Shown here: positions 48,547-58,109 of the stretch, piece by piece
Numbering within the stretch: the stretch's first letter is position 1
Layout of the letters: the number at the start of each line of letters is the position of its first letter
Assembly: GCA_016743945.1 (NCBI GenBank)
Contig: JADGFI010000006.1
Span: forward strand, 62,001-126,000
Direction: 5' to 3'
DNA length: 64,000 bases
Source: Desulfobacteraceae bacterium
Lineage (GTDB): Bacteria > Desulfobacterota > Desulfobacteria > Desulfobacterales > Desulfobacteraceae
Position numbers and translations under genes: made by a program
Notes under the pieces: generated by a model
What the model saw: the letters and a program-made list of their open reading frames with translations, nothing else
The model's database searches: none
Told to the model about the DNA's origin: nothing

Positions 48547-48577
48547 TCCTGCCTCCCTGCCAAAAATTAATTGATGG

Positions 48578-48856
48578 CTATTTTTCGATTTCCCTTTTGT
48601 GAAGCTGTTTTTTGCGGGACCACCGCTCAAAAAAATTCATGGCGCCGGCCTTGGTGCTCCGTTCAATAATTTCTTCTTCAACCTTTACCCCATCCTTGGT
48701 GGCAATGGCCTGTTTCAAGCAACGGGTCTTAACCGGACAATGAAAAAAACAATCCTCCGGGGTCTCGCGCAGCCCATTTTTTCCCATGGGAAATACCTTT
48801 GCAAGATTGCCAAAGCACTCCGGGAGATCGGGTTCTTTATTCGTTGACTTGGTCAT
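48578..48856 (-). CDS. Small conserved-looking cysteine-motif protein
   Basis: About 92 residues from the ATG ending at 48856. Other in-frame starts lie at 48868 (ATG) and 48886 (GTG). The core PDLPECFGNLAKVFPMG and CFFHCPVKTRCLKQA, with Cys spaced C-x3-C-x5-C, suggests metal binding or disulfides, but I cannot name a family. The start overlaps the 3' end of radC inside a 12-base repeat, and the gene lies 31 bases before pgk. It is probably translated by coupling to radC. Confidence 0.6.
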   Translation of the reverse strand: MTKSTNKEPDLPECFGNLAKVFPMGKNGLRETPEDCFFHCPVKTRCLKQAIATKDGVKVEEEIIERSTKAGAMNFFERWSRKKQLHKREIEK

Positions 48857-49589
48857 TGATTTGGTCATTAATTTGCTCAAACTCACTATTAAATTTTGAT
48901 ATCAACCCTTTTTCTGCAAAACTGAAAAAGCCCTGACTTCCGGTGATAATATGCTCGTGAACCATTATGCCCACATTATTTAAGGCAAACACAAGTTTTT
49001 TGGTGATCTGATGATCACTCGTGGACGGCGAGATATCCCCAGAAGGGTGATTGTGGGCAAAGATAACGGCGGCGGCCTGGTGCCTTAGGGCATGGATGAT
49101 AACCTCCCGGGGATAGACCGAACTCGAAGCCAGACTGCCGGAAAATAAAATTTCAGAGGCCAGCACCCGATTTTTAGCATCCAGAAAGATTCCGACAAAA
49201 TGTTCCTTTGCCTTGTATCCAATGATATGGTTCAAATAATCCATCAAATCTTCTGAATTTTTGACCACATCCTTGAAGCGTATTCTGGCGGTGAGGTAAC
49301 GGTCGGCCACGGCCTTGATGAGAAGAATTCCCAAGCTGTTTACCCTGCCGACCCCTTCCACACGGCAAAGATCTTCCGTCTTTGCCTCCAGAACCCCCTG
49401 AAAGGTTTTAAACCGTTTCAGTAACAGTTTGGCGCTGGGTTTGCAATCTTTTCTCGGCGTATTCAAGGAGAGAAGCAGTTCAATGACTTCATAGTCATGA
49501 AAACCTGCAAGGCCGCCGGCTATAAATTTCTCCCGCAGCCTTTTCCTATGTCCTTCTCCCCTATTCGTCCTTGTCTCCCTGGTCATCAT
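48837..49589 (-). CDS. radC: RadC family JAB/MPN-domain protein
   Basis: A 250-residue RadC family protein. The C-terminal JAMM-type metal site reads [14 protein letters not shown] (H-x-H-P-S-G-x7-S-x-x-D), and an N-terminal helical part contains the helix-hairpin-helix-like stretch [11 protein letters not shown]. The family was once linked to DNA repair; its molecular activity is not settled. The start overlaps the end of gyrA by 29 bases in another frame. The C-terminus, [11 protein letters not shown], is encoded by a 12-base tandem repeat. Confidence 0.93.
   Translation of the reverse strand: MMTRETRTNRGEGHRKRLREKFIAGGLAGFHDYEVIELLLSLNTPRKDCKPSAKLLLKRFKTFQGVLEAKTEDLCRVEGVGRVNSLGILLIKAVADRYLTARIRFKDVVKNSEDLMDYLNHIIGYKAKEHFVGIFLDAKNRVLASEILFSGSLASSSVYPREVIIHALRHQAAAVIFAHNHPSGDISPSTSDHQITKKLVFALNNVGIMVHEHIITGSQGFFSFAEKGLISKFNSEFEQINDQINDQVNE
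48840..48875 (-). repeat. Three imperfect 12-base tandem copies at the radC 3' end
   Basis: On the minus strand the copies CAAATTAATGAC, CAAATCAATGAC and CAAGTCAACGAA run head to tail up to the radC stop codon. In the radC frame they encode [12 protein letters not shown]. In the next frame they supply two ATG codons that can start the small downstream gene. Confidence 0.85.
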
Positions 49590-52113
49590 TTTCTTCTATT
49601 TCATTGGATACCGGGTCTTGGTTTTCATCCGCTTGTCCGTTGGTTTCCAGTCCCTCTTCGCAACTTTCCTCTCCGTCGGCTTCTCCATCAGCTTCACCTT
49701 CTGGAAGTCGTGCAATACCGATCAGGGTTTCCTTGGGTGACAAATTAATCAATTTAACGCCCTGGGTATTTCTGGAAATCACATTAATCCCGTCAATGGC
49801 GGTTCTGATCAGTTTGCCTTTGTCCGTCACCATCATGAGTTCATCCTTGTCACCCACCAGCGCCAGGGAAACCATTTGCCCATTTCTCTTGGAAGTCTTG
49901 ATGGAGAACACCCCTTTACCGCCACGGGTCTGGGTTCTGTATTCTTCAACCGAAGAGCGTTTGCCAAATCCGTTTTCCGTCACAGTCAACAGTGTTTCCT
50001 GGTCTTCTAACACCTCCATTCCAACCACCCGGGTCCCTTCATCAATGCGCATTCCCCGAACGCCCATGGAGCCCCTGGCCGTAGCCCTTACATCGGTTTC
50101 GTGAAACCGAATCACCTTGCCACCCTCAGACCCCAAAAATATATCAGAGTCCCCGTCGGTAATTCTAGCGGCGATAAGTTCATCCCCCTCGGCCAGCTTA
50201 ACGGCGATAAGACCGCCGGACCTGCGCCGGGAATAGGCCATCAAGTCGGTTTTCTTAACCCGCCCTTTTTTGGTGGCCATGACCACATACTTGCCTTCCA
50301 CAAACTCATCCACGGTCAGAACCGTTGCCAATTTTTCCCCTTCATCAAAATTCAAAAGGTTTACAATGGCCTTGCCAAGACTTGACCGACCTGCCATGGG
50401 CAATTCGTACACCTTGGACATATAAACCTTTCCAAAGGTCGTGATGAACAAAAAGGTGGCATGGGTGGAGGCCACAAACAAATGCTCCACAAAATCATCA
50501 CTCTTGGTTCCCATGGCGGTCTTGCCCTTGCCGCCCCGGTGCTGGCTGGCGTAGAGGCTGACCGGATTTCGTTTGATATACCCGGTGCGGCTCACGGTAA
50601 CCACCATATCCTCCTGGGCAATCAGATCCTCAATGCCGATGGTGGTCGTGCTTTCCACAATAACCGTACGACGGGCATCACCAAATTCTTCTTCCAGTTC
50701 TATCAGCTCATCTTTGATCAGGCCTTTGACAACGGTCTCGCTTGACAGAATCTCGTTATACCAGGCAATATCCTTGAGCAGCCCATCATATTCTGTAATA
50801 ATTTTGTCCCTTTCCAACCCGGTGAGGCGCTGGAGCCGCATATCCAGGATGGCCTGGGCCTGGATGGTCGTCAGGCTGAAGGTATCGATCAGGCCGTTTC
50901 TTGCCTCCTCAGGAGATTGGGAGGCACGGATCAGGGCCACAACACGATCCAAATTATCCAAGGCAATTTTCAACCCCTCCAGAATATGGGCCCGCTCTTC
51001 TGCTTTGCGCAAGTCAAACCGGGTTCTCCGGACGATCACATTTTTCCTATGGGCAATAAAATGATTGAGGATTTCTTTGAGGGTCAGCAGTTCCGGCCGG
51101 TCATTGACCACGGCAAGAAAAATAATACCAAAACTTGTCTGCATATTGGTGTGTTTGTAAAGTTGATTGATCACGACTTCCGGATACTGGTCTCGCTTAA
51201 GACCAATGGCTATTCTCATGCCGTCCCTGTCTGATTCATCCCGGACAAAGGAAGCGCCGGTGATCACCTTGTCCCGCATGAGTTCGGCAATTTTTTCCAC
51301 AACCTTTGCCTTGTTTACCTGGTAGGGAAGCTCGGTAACCACAATGGTTTCCTGGCCGCTTTTCTTATTTTCCTCAACTTCCACCTTGGCCCGGACGGTG
51401 ATAATACCGCGACCCGTGCTATAGGCTTCGTATATTCCCTTGAGCCCATAAATATGACCAGAGGTGGGGAAATCAGGCCCGGGAATGTATTCCATAAGGT
51501 CGCGGATACCCATGTCCGGGGTGTCGATGAGGGCTTTAAGTCCCCCAATGACTTCAGTGATATTATGGGGGGGAATATTGGTGGTCATGCCCACGGCAAT
51601 ACCCGAAGACCCGTTGACCAACAGCGCCGGAAATTTGGTGGGGAGGACAACGGGTTCATCCAGAGTTTCATCATAATTGGGTGTCCAGTCAACCGTCTCT
51701 TTATCAAGGTCAGCCAGCATCTGGTGGGAGAGCTTTTGCATACGGATTTCCGTATACCGCATGGCTGCCGGAGAATCTCCGTCCACGGATCCAAAGTTCC
51801 CCTGGCCATCCACCAGGGGGTATCTCAAAGAAAAATCCTGGGCCATGCGGACAATGGTGTCATATATGGCCGAATCCCCATGGGGATGATATTTACCCAT
51901 GACATCACCGACAATACGGGCCGATTTTTTATAGGATTTGTTCCAGTCGTTGTGTGCCTGCTGCATGGCGTACAACGACCGCCGATGAACTGGTTTCAAG
52001 CCGTCCCGGACATCGGGCAGGGCCCTTCCGATGATGACACTCATGGCGTACTCGAGATAGGATTGTTTCATCTCCTTCTCGATACTGGTCACGTTATTAT
52101 CTGTTTGAATCAT
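49561..52113 (-). CDS. gyrA: DNA gyrase subunit A
   Basis: An 850-residue GyrA, the DNA cleaving and rejoining subunit of type II topoisomerase. The active-site tyrosine is Tyr120 in MRYTEIRMQ. The quinolone region reads [13 protein letters not shown] with Ser81 and Asp85, the sensitive-type residues. The C-terminal beta-pinwheel contains the GyrA box QRGGKGK-like [12 protein letters not shown] near residue 540. The extreme C-terminus is acidic ([11 protein letters not shown]). gyrB is not in the window. The gene overlaps radC and follows the AI-2E permease by 16 bases. Confidence 0.97.
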   Translation of the reverse strand: MIQTDNNVTSIEKEMKQSYLEYAMSVIIGRALPDVRDGLKPVHRRSLYAMQQAHNDWNKSYKKSARIVGDVMGKYHPHGDSAIYDTIVRMAQDFSLRYPLVDGQGNFGSVDGDSPAAMRYTEIRMQKLSHQMLADLDKETVDWTPNYDETLDEPVVLPTKFPALLVNGSSGIAVGMTTNIPPHNITEVIGGLKALIDTPDMGIRDLMEYIPGPDFPTSGHIYGLKGIYEAYSTGRGIITVRAKVEVEENKKSGQETIVVTELPYQVNKAKVVEKIAELMRDKVITGASFVRDESDRDGMRIAIGLKRDQYPEVVINQLYKHTNMQTSFGIIFLAVVNDRPELLTLKEILNHFIAHRKNVIVRRTRFDLRKAEERAHILEGLKIALDNLDRVVALIRASQSPEEARNGLIDTFSLTTIQAQAILDMRLQRLTGLERDKIITEYDGLLKDIAWYNEILSSETVVKGLIKDELIELEEEFGDARRTVIVESTTTIGIEDLIAQEDMVVTVSRTGYIKRNPVSLYASQHRGGKGKTAMGTKSDDFVEHLFVASTHATFLFITTFGKVYMSKVYELPMAGRSSLGKAIVNLLNFDEGEKLATVLTVDEFVEGKYVVMATKKGRVKKTDLMAYSRRRSGGLIAVKLAEGDELIAARITDGDSDIFLGSEGGKVIRFHETDVRATARGSMGVRGMRIDEGTRVVGMEVLEDQETLLTVTENGFGKRSSVEEYRTQTRGGKGVFSIKTSKRNGQMVSLALVGDKDELMMVTDKGKLIRTAIDGINVISRNTQGVKLINLSPKETLIGIARLPEGEADGEADGEESCEEGLETNGQADENQDPVSNEIEENDDQGDKDE

Positions 52114-52129
52114 ACGATACTACTCCAAA

Positions 52130-53236
52130 TTAAGTTTTTTTAAGTTCCTTTCCAGGTTCAACCATGGATTGAAAACTTGAAAAATAAATATCTGCAAGGG
52201 TTAAAAACAGGGTGGCGATCAAGGGGCCGTAAATAATTCCCAAAATCCCATAGACCTTTAGGCCGCCTATAATGGAAAAAAAAACAATGAGGGGGTGCAT
52301 GGCAACCCGATCTCCCACCACCTTGGGTTTAAAAACATATTCAATGCCCCAGGAAAGAATTCCATAAAACACCAACACAAACATACCGGCACCCAGGCTG
52401 GATTTTAACATCAAAAATATGGCAGTCGGAACCAAGACCACCCCAATCCCCACAATGGGAAGAAAGGCCAGAAATCCCATGATTACCCCCCATAAAAAAG
52501 GGGAATTCAAGCCCATAAACGCAAAAAGAACTCCTCCGGCACATCCCTGTATCAGTCCGCCAAGACCGTTCCCCACCAGGACAGCACCGGCCATCTCATT
52601 AAATTTTTCATACAATTGCCTGTCGTGTTCATCCTTCAAAGGGGAAAGGTCATAGAGATATTGGACAAAGCGTTCCCCATCCATGAACATATAGAACACC
52701 ACAATGAGCATGAGGCCAAAATAAACGACCAGGCCGAACAGGTTGGAGGTGATCGCTCTTGCCTGCTGGAACAGGGAATATCCCACCACCTTCCCCAGCT
52801 CGGAGACGGGAGCTGTGAACTCATGCCATGAATACACTTTTTCAATACCGGTACGGGCCAGTAAGGTATTTATCCTGTCCAGGGCCTGGGTCCTTTCAAG
52901 CAGATCGATGAGCTGATTTGAAAAAACCGCATCCTTGGCCATGGTATACAGCCCCAATGCTTCCTTGGAAAGAATGCCCACAAAAAAAACCACCGGTATA
53001 AAGACCACAAAGAACATGGTGACACAGGTCAAGACAGATGCGATTCGGGGTGAAAGCTTTGTTGAAAAAACATTAAACACGGGTTTGAAAACACCAGTGG
53101 ACACGATACCCAACAAGATAGTGGCAAAAAACGGGGCAATCAATTTGCCCATGAGCAAAATGGCAATGCAGAACAGCGCAAGGAAAAAGAAAAAAACCGC
53201 CCGCTGAAATATATTTTGCTCCAAAATACCACCCAT
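52130..53236 (-). CDS. AI-2E family (PerM-like) membrane transporter
   Basis: A 368-residue polytopic membrane protein of the AI-2E/YdiK/PerM family. There are two N-terminal hydrophobic segments, a long central region (about 90-190) and a C-terminal group of helices. The family motifs GNGLGGLIQGCAGGVLFAFMG and a Pro/Gly-rich PIVGIGVVLVPTA are present. Members export autoinducer-2 or exchange Na+ and H+; the substrate cannot be told from sequence. It is cotranscribed upstream of gyrA. Confidence 0.9.
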   Translation of the reverse strand: MGGILEQNIFQRAVFFFFLALFCIAILLMGKLIAPFFATILLGIVSTGVFKPVFNVFSTKLSPRIASVLTCVTMFFVVFIPVVFFVGILSKEALGLYTMAKDAVFSNQLIDLLERTQALDRINTLLARTGIEKVYSWHEFTAPVSELGKVVGYSLFQQARAITSNLFGLVVYFGLMLIVVFYMFMDGERFVQYLYDLSPLKDEHDRQLYEKFNEMAGAVLVGNGLGGLIQGCAGGVLFAFMGLNSPFLWGVIMGFLAFLPIVGIGVVLVPTAIFLMLKSSLGAGMFVLVFYGILSWGIEYVFKPKVVGDRVAMHPLIVFFSIIGGLKVYGILGIIYGPLIATLFLTLADIYFSSFQSMVEPGKELKKT

Positions 53237-53267
53237 TAAATATTAAAAAAAAAGGCTGCAAACCAGA

Positions 53268-53310
53268 TAAAGCCGTAACATGCAAAAATCTTTGCACAGA
53301 TACGGCTTTA
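53268..53310 (-). other. Two-tier inverted repeat between the 51-residue ORF and the permease
   Basis: TAAAGCCGTA (53268-53277) pairs perfectly with TACGGCTTTA (53301-53310), enclosing a second inverted repeat TGCAAA/TTTGCA (53281-53286, 53291-53296). On the minus strand a run of nine T follows about 10 bases later (53245-53253). It may be an attenuator or a weak terminator limiting read-through into the permease and gyrA; the T run is not directly adjacent. Confidence 0.55.
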
Positions 53311-53347
53311 CCCCGAAAAAAGAAGCACCTGTTCCAGCTGCCGATAG

Positions 53348-53503
53348 CTAGCTGCTGATAATCCCCAGAGCTGCCAGGACAAGCATTATTTCAAAAATAA
53401 TGACCTGGACAAAACTTCCAAAAAAATGGTAAACAATTCCGCCACCGACAATGGCCGGGACAGCTGTGTAAATCAGTATACCCAACCTACGAGGAATATC
53501 CAT
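53348..53503 (-). CDS. 51-residue predicted membrane protein
   Basis: A short gene found by hand translation: ATG 53501-53503, stop 53348-53350, with AAAGGAGTG ideally placed upstream. The product begins MDIPRRLGILIYTAVPAIVG and has two hydrophobic stretches (about 8-26 and 33-49) around a short turn with GGGIVYHFFGS, so it could form a two-helix hairpin. I do not recognise a family. It is the first gene of the gyrA-pgk run. Confidence 0.6.
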   Translation of the reverse strand: MDIPRRLGILIYTAVPAIVGGGIVYHFFGSFVQVIIFEIMLVLAALGIISS

Positions 53504-53614
53504 AAAAACACTCCTTTATATCTTTCATTCTTATCGTTATTAACCCTAGTAAAATTCTTGAAGATTCTTACCATTTTAAAGCCTTCAAGTAAAGGGCAAA
53601 CTTAGGTTTTGGTC

Positions 53615-54901
53615 CTAGCGTTCAATGATCATTCCCATGCCCATTCCACCGCCGATACACATGGAGATAAGACCGGTTGAATAGCCTTTTCGTTTCATCT
53701 GGTTGATGGCGGTGACCATCTGCCTTGCACCGGTACACCCAATGGGGTGGCCAATGGAGACACCAGATCCCAGTTCATTGGGTTTTTCCATCTCAATATT
53801 CAATTCTCTCATGCAACCGATTGCCTGGGCGGCAAAGGCTTCATTCAATTCAATCAGGTCAATATCCCCAATGGTCATGCCCGTTTGCTTCAATACTTTT
53901 TTGATGGCAGGAACCGGTCCAAGCCCCATGTAGGCAGGATCCAGACCGCCTGCGGCAAACCCTTTGATTTTAGCCAATACTTCAAGGCCAAGAGAATTGG
54001 CCTTTTCCGCTGACATCAAAAGAACCGCCGCAGCCGCATCATTGATACCCGACGCATTTCCGGCGGTCACACTGCCGTCCTTCTTAAAAGCGGGCCGTAA
54101 TTTTGCCAATTTTTCCAGGCTGGTTTCCATGGGGCGCTCATCCGTGTCCACAATGGTATCTCCCCTGCGCGAAGAAATAGTCACCGGAACGATCTCCTGG
54201 GCAAAAGTACCGTCCTGAATCGCACCAAAGGCTCTTTGATGACTCAGCAGGGCCAGTTGATCCTGTTCTTCCCGGGTGATGCCGTATTTTTCCACAATAT
54301 TTTCTGCTGTCAGCCCCATGTGGTAGCCGTAAAATATTTCATAGAGCCCGTCAAAGACCATGAGATCATGGACAGGGCCTTGGCCGGTGAGTTCCATTCT
54401 ATGGCCCCACCTTGCCTTTAACAATGCCATGGGGGCGTTGCTCATGCTTTCTTGACCGCCGGCAATAATGACATCGGCCTGGCCGGTCATGATGGCCTGG
54501 GCCCCTAAAGCGATGGCCTTAAGCCCGGACCCACAAATTTTATTGATGGTAAAGGCTGCGGTCTCCCGGCCAATCCCCGCCCCGATCATAGCCTGGCGGG
54601 CAGTGTTTTGTCCCTGACCTGCCTGGAGTACATTTCCCATGATCACTTCATCCACAAAAACAGGCGCCAGGCTATCATCGTAATCATAACCTTTTTTCTC
54701 AAGGTCAATCATTCCCTGGTCCTTGAGGGTAGCGGGTGAAAACTCATTTTGTGCGGCATCCACAACAGGTTTAAGCCCCACCCGTTTCAGGACATCCTTC
54801 ATGACACAAGTTCCCAACTCAACAACCGGCACAGCCTTTAAGGTACCACCAAAAGAGCCAACCGGGGTTCTCACACCACTGACGATTACAACTTCTTTCA
54901 T
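53615..54901 (-). CDS. Acetyl-CoA acetyltransferase (thiolase) with extra segment
   Basis: A 428-residue thiolase that would condense or cleave acyl-CoA (acetoacetyl-CoA and two acetyl-CoA). The nucleophile is Cys123 in NKICGSGLKA. The catalytic SIGHPIGCTGAR and CIGGGMGMG lie near the end. Relative to the usual ~393-residue enzyme there is an insertion of about 35 residues (roughly 46-81, rich in Asp and Lys) just before VDEVIMGNV. GGAGG precedes the ATG. It is alone on its strand. A biosynthetic or degradative role is not decided by sequence. Confidence 0.93.
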   Translation of the reverse strand: MKEVVIVSGVRTPVGSFGGTLKAVPVVELGTCVMKDVLKRVGLKPVVDAAQNEFSPATLKDQGMIDLEKKGYDYDDSLAPVFVDEVIMGNVLQAGQGQNTARQAMIGAGIGRETAAFTINKICGSGLKAIALGAQAIMTGQADVIIAGGQESMSNAPMALLKARWGHRMELTGQGPVHDLMVFDGLYEIFYGYHMGLTAENIVEKYGITREEQDQLALLSHQRAFGAIQDGTFAQEIVPVTISSRRGDTIVDTDERPMETSLEKLAKLRPAFKKDGSVTAGNASGINDAAAAVLLMSAEKANSLGLEVLAKIKGFAAGGLDPAYMGLGPVPAIKKVLKQTGMTIGDIDLIELNEAFAAQAIGCMRELNIEMEKPNELGSGVSIGHPIGCTGARQMVTAINQMKRKGYSTGLISMCIGGGMGMGMIIER

Positions 54902-55008
54902 TATAACGCCTCCATCCCATTGATTTTTCTTAAATTAATTATTACTTTTTTAACACCATTAGTTTAAGGTCCATAACAAACAGACAGACAAAAAACAAGG
55001 AATTATCC

Positions 55009-55776
55009 ATGTGTTTACTTCTCTTTGGGGTTAAAGCCTGCCCATCATATCCCTTCATCCTGGCTGCCAACCGGGATGAATTTTATCAAAGGCCAACAGC
55101 GGCCATGGATTTCTGGCCGGAAAATCCGAGTATCCTGGCAGGCAAAGACCTGGAATGCGGCGGTACCTGGTTCGGAATCAACACCCAAGGCAGGTTTGCC
55201 GCCCTGACCAATTACCGGGATCTTGCGACCCTTAAAACAGATGCGCCCTCAAGGGGAGATATCATTGTAAAATTCCTCGAATCCAAGGGTAGCATCCAAG
55301 ATTTTCTTAACATACTCAAATCCGAATCAGGGCGTTACAATGGCTTTAATCTATTGGCGGGGGATTGTCACACACAATATTGGTTCTCAAATCAGACCCG
55401 GAAAATCACCGTTGTTCCACCGGGTGTCCACGGCATCAGCAATCACCTCATGGATACACCCTGGCCCAAGGTGAGGGCCGGCAAAAAAGCCCTTTCAGGG
55501 GCAATTGATGCCGACACCTTGGGCCCTGAAACCCTTTTTGAACTCTTGACCGAGTCCTCCACACCTGCGGATGCACAATTACCGAATACAGGTGTCGGCC
55601 TTGAATGGGAACGACTGCTTTCTCCTGTGTTTATCAAAAGCCCCACCTATGGCACCCGATCCTCCATCGCCATGGGCATCACGTCCCAGGGAAAAATACA
55701 GGTTACGGAAAGAACCTACTTCCCGGATAAATATACACCCCACCAGGATCGATATTTTTCCATTTCTCCCAGGTGA
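55009..55776 (+). CDS. NRDE (TANGO2-like) family protein
   Basis: A 255-residue NRDE family protein. It starts MCLLLFGVKACPSYPFILAA and has ANRDEFYQRP, which gives the family its name, then GGTWFGINTQGRFAALTNYR. The N-terminal Cys2 may become an Ntn-type nucleophile after Met removal. Eukaryotic TANGO2 members are linked to lipid and heme handling; the bacterial role is unknown. It is divergent from the thiolase gene, with AAGGAA before the start. Confidence 0.88.
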   Translation: MCLLLFGVKACPSYPFILAANRDEFYQRPTAAMDFWPENPSILAGKDLECGGTWFGINTQGRFAALTNYRDLATLKTDAPSRGDIIVKFLESKGSIQDFLNILKSESGRYNGFNLLAGDCHTQYWFSNQTRKITVVPPGVHGISNHLMDTPWPKVRAGKKALSGAIDADTLGPETLFELLTESSTPADAQLPNTGVGLEWERLLSPVFIKSPTYGTRSSIAMGITSQGKIQVTERTYFPDKYTPHQDRYFSISPR

Positions 55777-55827
55777 ATGTTGACAAACCAATGATCTTAA
55801 AGCAAAAATAGGGGGTTAAACTTCCCT

Positions 55828-55856
55828 GATACTATTTAAGATAGGATACTATTTAA
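55828..55856 (+). repeat. 12-base direct repeat upstream of the TLP1-like gene
   Basis: GATACTATTTAA occurs at 55828-55839 and again at 55845-55856, with start points 17 bases apart. It ends just before the AAGG ribosome-binding site of the next gene. It might be a pair of operator sites or part of a promoter. Confidence 0.6.
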
Positions 55857-55869
55857 AAGGATTCTCCCG

Positions 55870-57363
55870 ATGAAAAGAGATGTTGTTGTTGCAGGATGGG
55901 GCCAAATCACACAACCGAAACAATTGGAAAACCCCGCAAAGGACCCCATGGGACTGATGGTTCAGGCATCCCGAAAAGCGGCCCAAAAATTAGCAGACCC
56001 CACTGCCTTAACCCGGGTGGACGGTATCATGGTGGTCAGAAGCCTGAGCGCACATTATCAAGCACCCGCGGCAGAGCTTGCCGCCCTTTTAGGTGCATCC
56101 CCAAGATTCATGCATGTCTCAAAAATTGGTGGAAACTCCCCCCAGACCCTCGTCAATAAAGCCGCAGCAATGATTGCCAGAAATGAGCTGGACTCAATTC
56201 TGGTGGCAGGGGCAGAAAGCTATGTTCAAAGAGATGAAGGCCATAAAAAAGAAGAAAGCGCCCTTTTACGGGGAATTCCCAAGGACTATCCCGGTAACGA
56301 TATCACCGGATCAACCCGGCTTGAAAATTTATATGGGATTGAACATCCCATGCAGGGATTCCCCCTGTTTGAGACAGCGCTGTGGGCAGCTTCCGGACTG
56401 GATCTTCCCAGCTATTTACAAAAAATCGGCACCCTGTGGGCAGGCTTTAGTCAGGTGGCAGCCTGTCACCCCCATTCATGGAGCAAAACGATCAGAACAC
56501 CCGAAGAAATTATCACCCCGGGCCCCGGAAATCGGCCCATTGCTTTTCCCTACACCAAATTCATGAACTCCTTTATCACGGTGGACCAGGGGGCTGCGGT
56601 TCTCCTGATGTCCCATGAAGCCGCCAAAAAATATCACACCCCTGCCCATCGGACCGTCTACTTTCTGGGGGGCGGTTATTCAGAGGACCGGCAGCGGTTT
56701 ATGATCGAACGCTCAGATTTTACGGCAAGCCCCCCCCTGAAAGCCGTTGTAAAAAAAGCCCTTGACCGCTCAGGGCTAAGCCTTTCAGACATGGACTGTT
56801 TTGATCTGTATTCCTGTTTTCCCTGTGCCGTCTCCGTTGCCCGCCGAATGATGGCTCTCAATGAAGAGGACCCAAGGCCCCTCACCCTTACCGGAGGCCT
56901 TGGTTTTTTCGGGGGCCCCGGGAACAACTACAATCTCCATGCCATTGCCACCCTGGCAGGAATAATTGCAAGGGACGAAAAAAAAACCGGCCTTGTTACG
57001 GCATTGGGATGGTTTATGCACAAACATGCGGCAGGCATATACTCCAGCACCCCTCCGACAAAAAGCCTTGAAACCATTGATCTTGAAGATCAAAAAGATC
57101 ACCTGGCAGGCGCCCCTCCCTTGGTGATTGACGACCAGGCAACAGGCGAGGGCACCATTGAAACCTATACCATTGTCCATGCCAGGGACCATTCAATAGC
57201 CTATGCAGTCATATACGGCAGGACTGCCCGGGGACACCGGTTCATTGCCCAGACGCTGCCGGACCCCGACGTATTTGCCCGATTATCATCCCAAAACAGA
57301 GTGGGAGAATTGGTCACCCTCCGGTTTGATCGAAAAAAACAGTTAACCCTGGCTTTGTTTTAA
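55870..57363 (+). CDS. Thiolase-like protein type 1 (TLP1-like)
   Basis: A 497-residue protein with the thiolase fold. It begins MKRDVVVAGWGQITQPKQLE. In place of the usual nucleophilic Cys in the first half it has KIGGNSPQTLVNKA (about 81-94), so ordinary thiolase chemistry is doubtful. The second half keeps GGLGFFGGPGNNYNLHAIA and WFMHKHAAGIY. The last ~85 residues match the extra beta-rich C-terminal domain of TLP1 proteins (TIVHARDHSIAYAVIYGRT). The role is probably in acyl-CoA metabolism, substrate unknown. AAGGATTC lies before the ATG. Confidence 0.82.
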   Translation: MKRDVVVAGWGQITQPKQLENPAKDPMGLMVQASRKAAQKLADPTALTRVDGIMVVRSLSAHYQAPAAELAALLGASPRFMHVSKIGGNSPQTLVNKAAAMIARNELDSILVAGAESYVQRDEGHKKEESALLRGIPKDYPGNDITGSTRLENLYGIEHPMQGFPLFETALWAASGLDLPSYLQKIGTLWAGFSQVAACHPHSWSKTIRTPEEIITPGPGNRPIAFPYTKFMNSFITVDQGAAVLLMSHEAAKKYHTPAHRTVYFLGGGYSEDRQRFMIERSDFTASPPLKAVVKKALDRSGLSLSDMDCFDLYSCFPCAVSVARRMMALNEEDPRPLTLTGGLGFFGGPGNNYNLHAIATLAGIIARDEKKTGLVTALGWFMHKHAAGIYSSTPPTKSLETIDLEDQKDHLAGAPPLVIDDQATGEGTIETYTIVHARDHSIAYAVIYGRTARGHRFIAQTLPDPDVFARLSSQNRVGELVTLRFDRKKQLTLALF

Positions 57364-57397
57364 CTTCCAAAATGGGCCAGACACAAAATAATTAGAA

Positions 57398-58006
57398 TCA
57401 ACCATTATCATACATTCTGATGATCTCTCCGGTACCCGCACCCTCAACACTTTTCACAAATCCGTTCACCACTTTTCCCATGGGGATGGGATTGTGACCG
57501 GGAAAATAGGCCCCGTAATGCGCCACCGCATCTTCAACAAGCCCGGATGAGACCACGTTAATCCGGATATTGTTTTCCAACTCCAGGGCAACCGCCTTGA
57601 CAAAGCTGTGGATGGCGCCGTTTACCATGGCTGCACTGGTGGTCATGCGGACCGGATGATCGGCCAGGATACCGGTGGAAAGTGTAAAAGAGCCCCCCGG
57701 ATTCATGTAATCCTTGCCTATTCTTACCAGATTCACCTGGCCCATGAGTTTGCTTTTAATACCGATGTAAAAGTCATCTTCGGTCAACTCGTTAAAGTTT
57801 GCCCATTTGGCATCCCCGGCCGTGCAGACAACGGCGTCTACCGTTCCTATTTTTTCAAACGCCGCTTTAATGGACGGTTTGTCTGCCATGTCCAGATTCA
57901 CATCACCCGAGTTCCTTGTGGCAATAATAAGTTCATGTTTTTTTGAAAGATGACTGCTGACCTTTGACCCGATGGTTCCGTTTCCGCCGACGATTAAAAT
58001 TTTCAT
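57398..58006 (-). CDS. Short-chain dehydrogenase/reductase family protein, atypical
   Basis: A 202-residue SDR. The N-terminal dinucleotide motif GGNGTIGSKV and the next strand are clear, followed by VDAVVCTAG. The usual catalytic YxxxK is not seen where expected; the segment reads STGILADHPVRMTTSAAMVN. It is therefore an atypical or inactive member, or uses another residue. TAAGGAG precedes the ATG. A decayed LysR-type regulator is divergent from it, 103 bases away, a usual layout for a regulator and its target. Confidence 0.85.
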   Translation of the reverse strand: MKILIVGGNGTIGSKVSSHLSKKHELIIATRNSGDVNLDMADKPSIKAAFEKIGTVDAVVCTAGDAKWANFNELTEDDFYIGIKSKLMGQVNLVRIGKDYMNPGGSFTLSTGILADHPVRMTTSAAMVNGAIHSFVKAVALELENNIRINVVSSGLVEDAVAHYGAYFPGHNPIPMGKVVNGFVKSVEGAGTGEIIRMYDNG

Positions 58007-58109
58007 GCTGACTCCTTATTAAAATTGTTCTTGTCTGATACGTTATACATGGTATATTTATCCGTCAAATGAATTGTTTTGATACCAACACTTAAAAAGT
58101 GTGATGATT

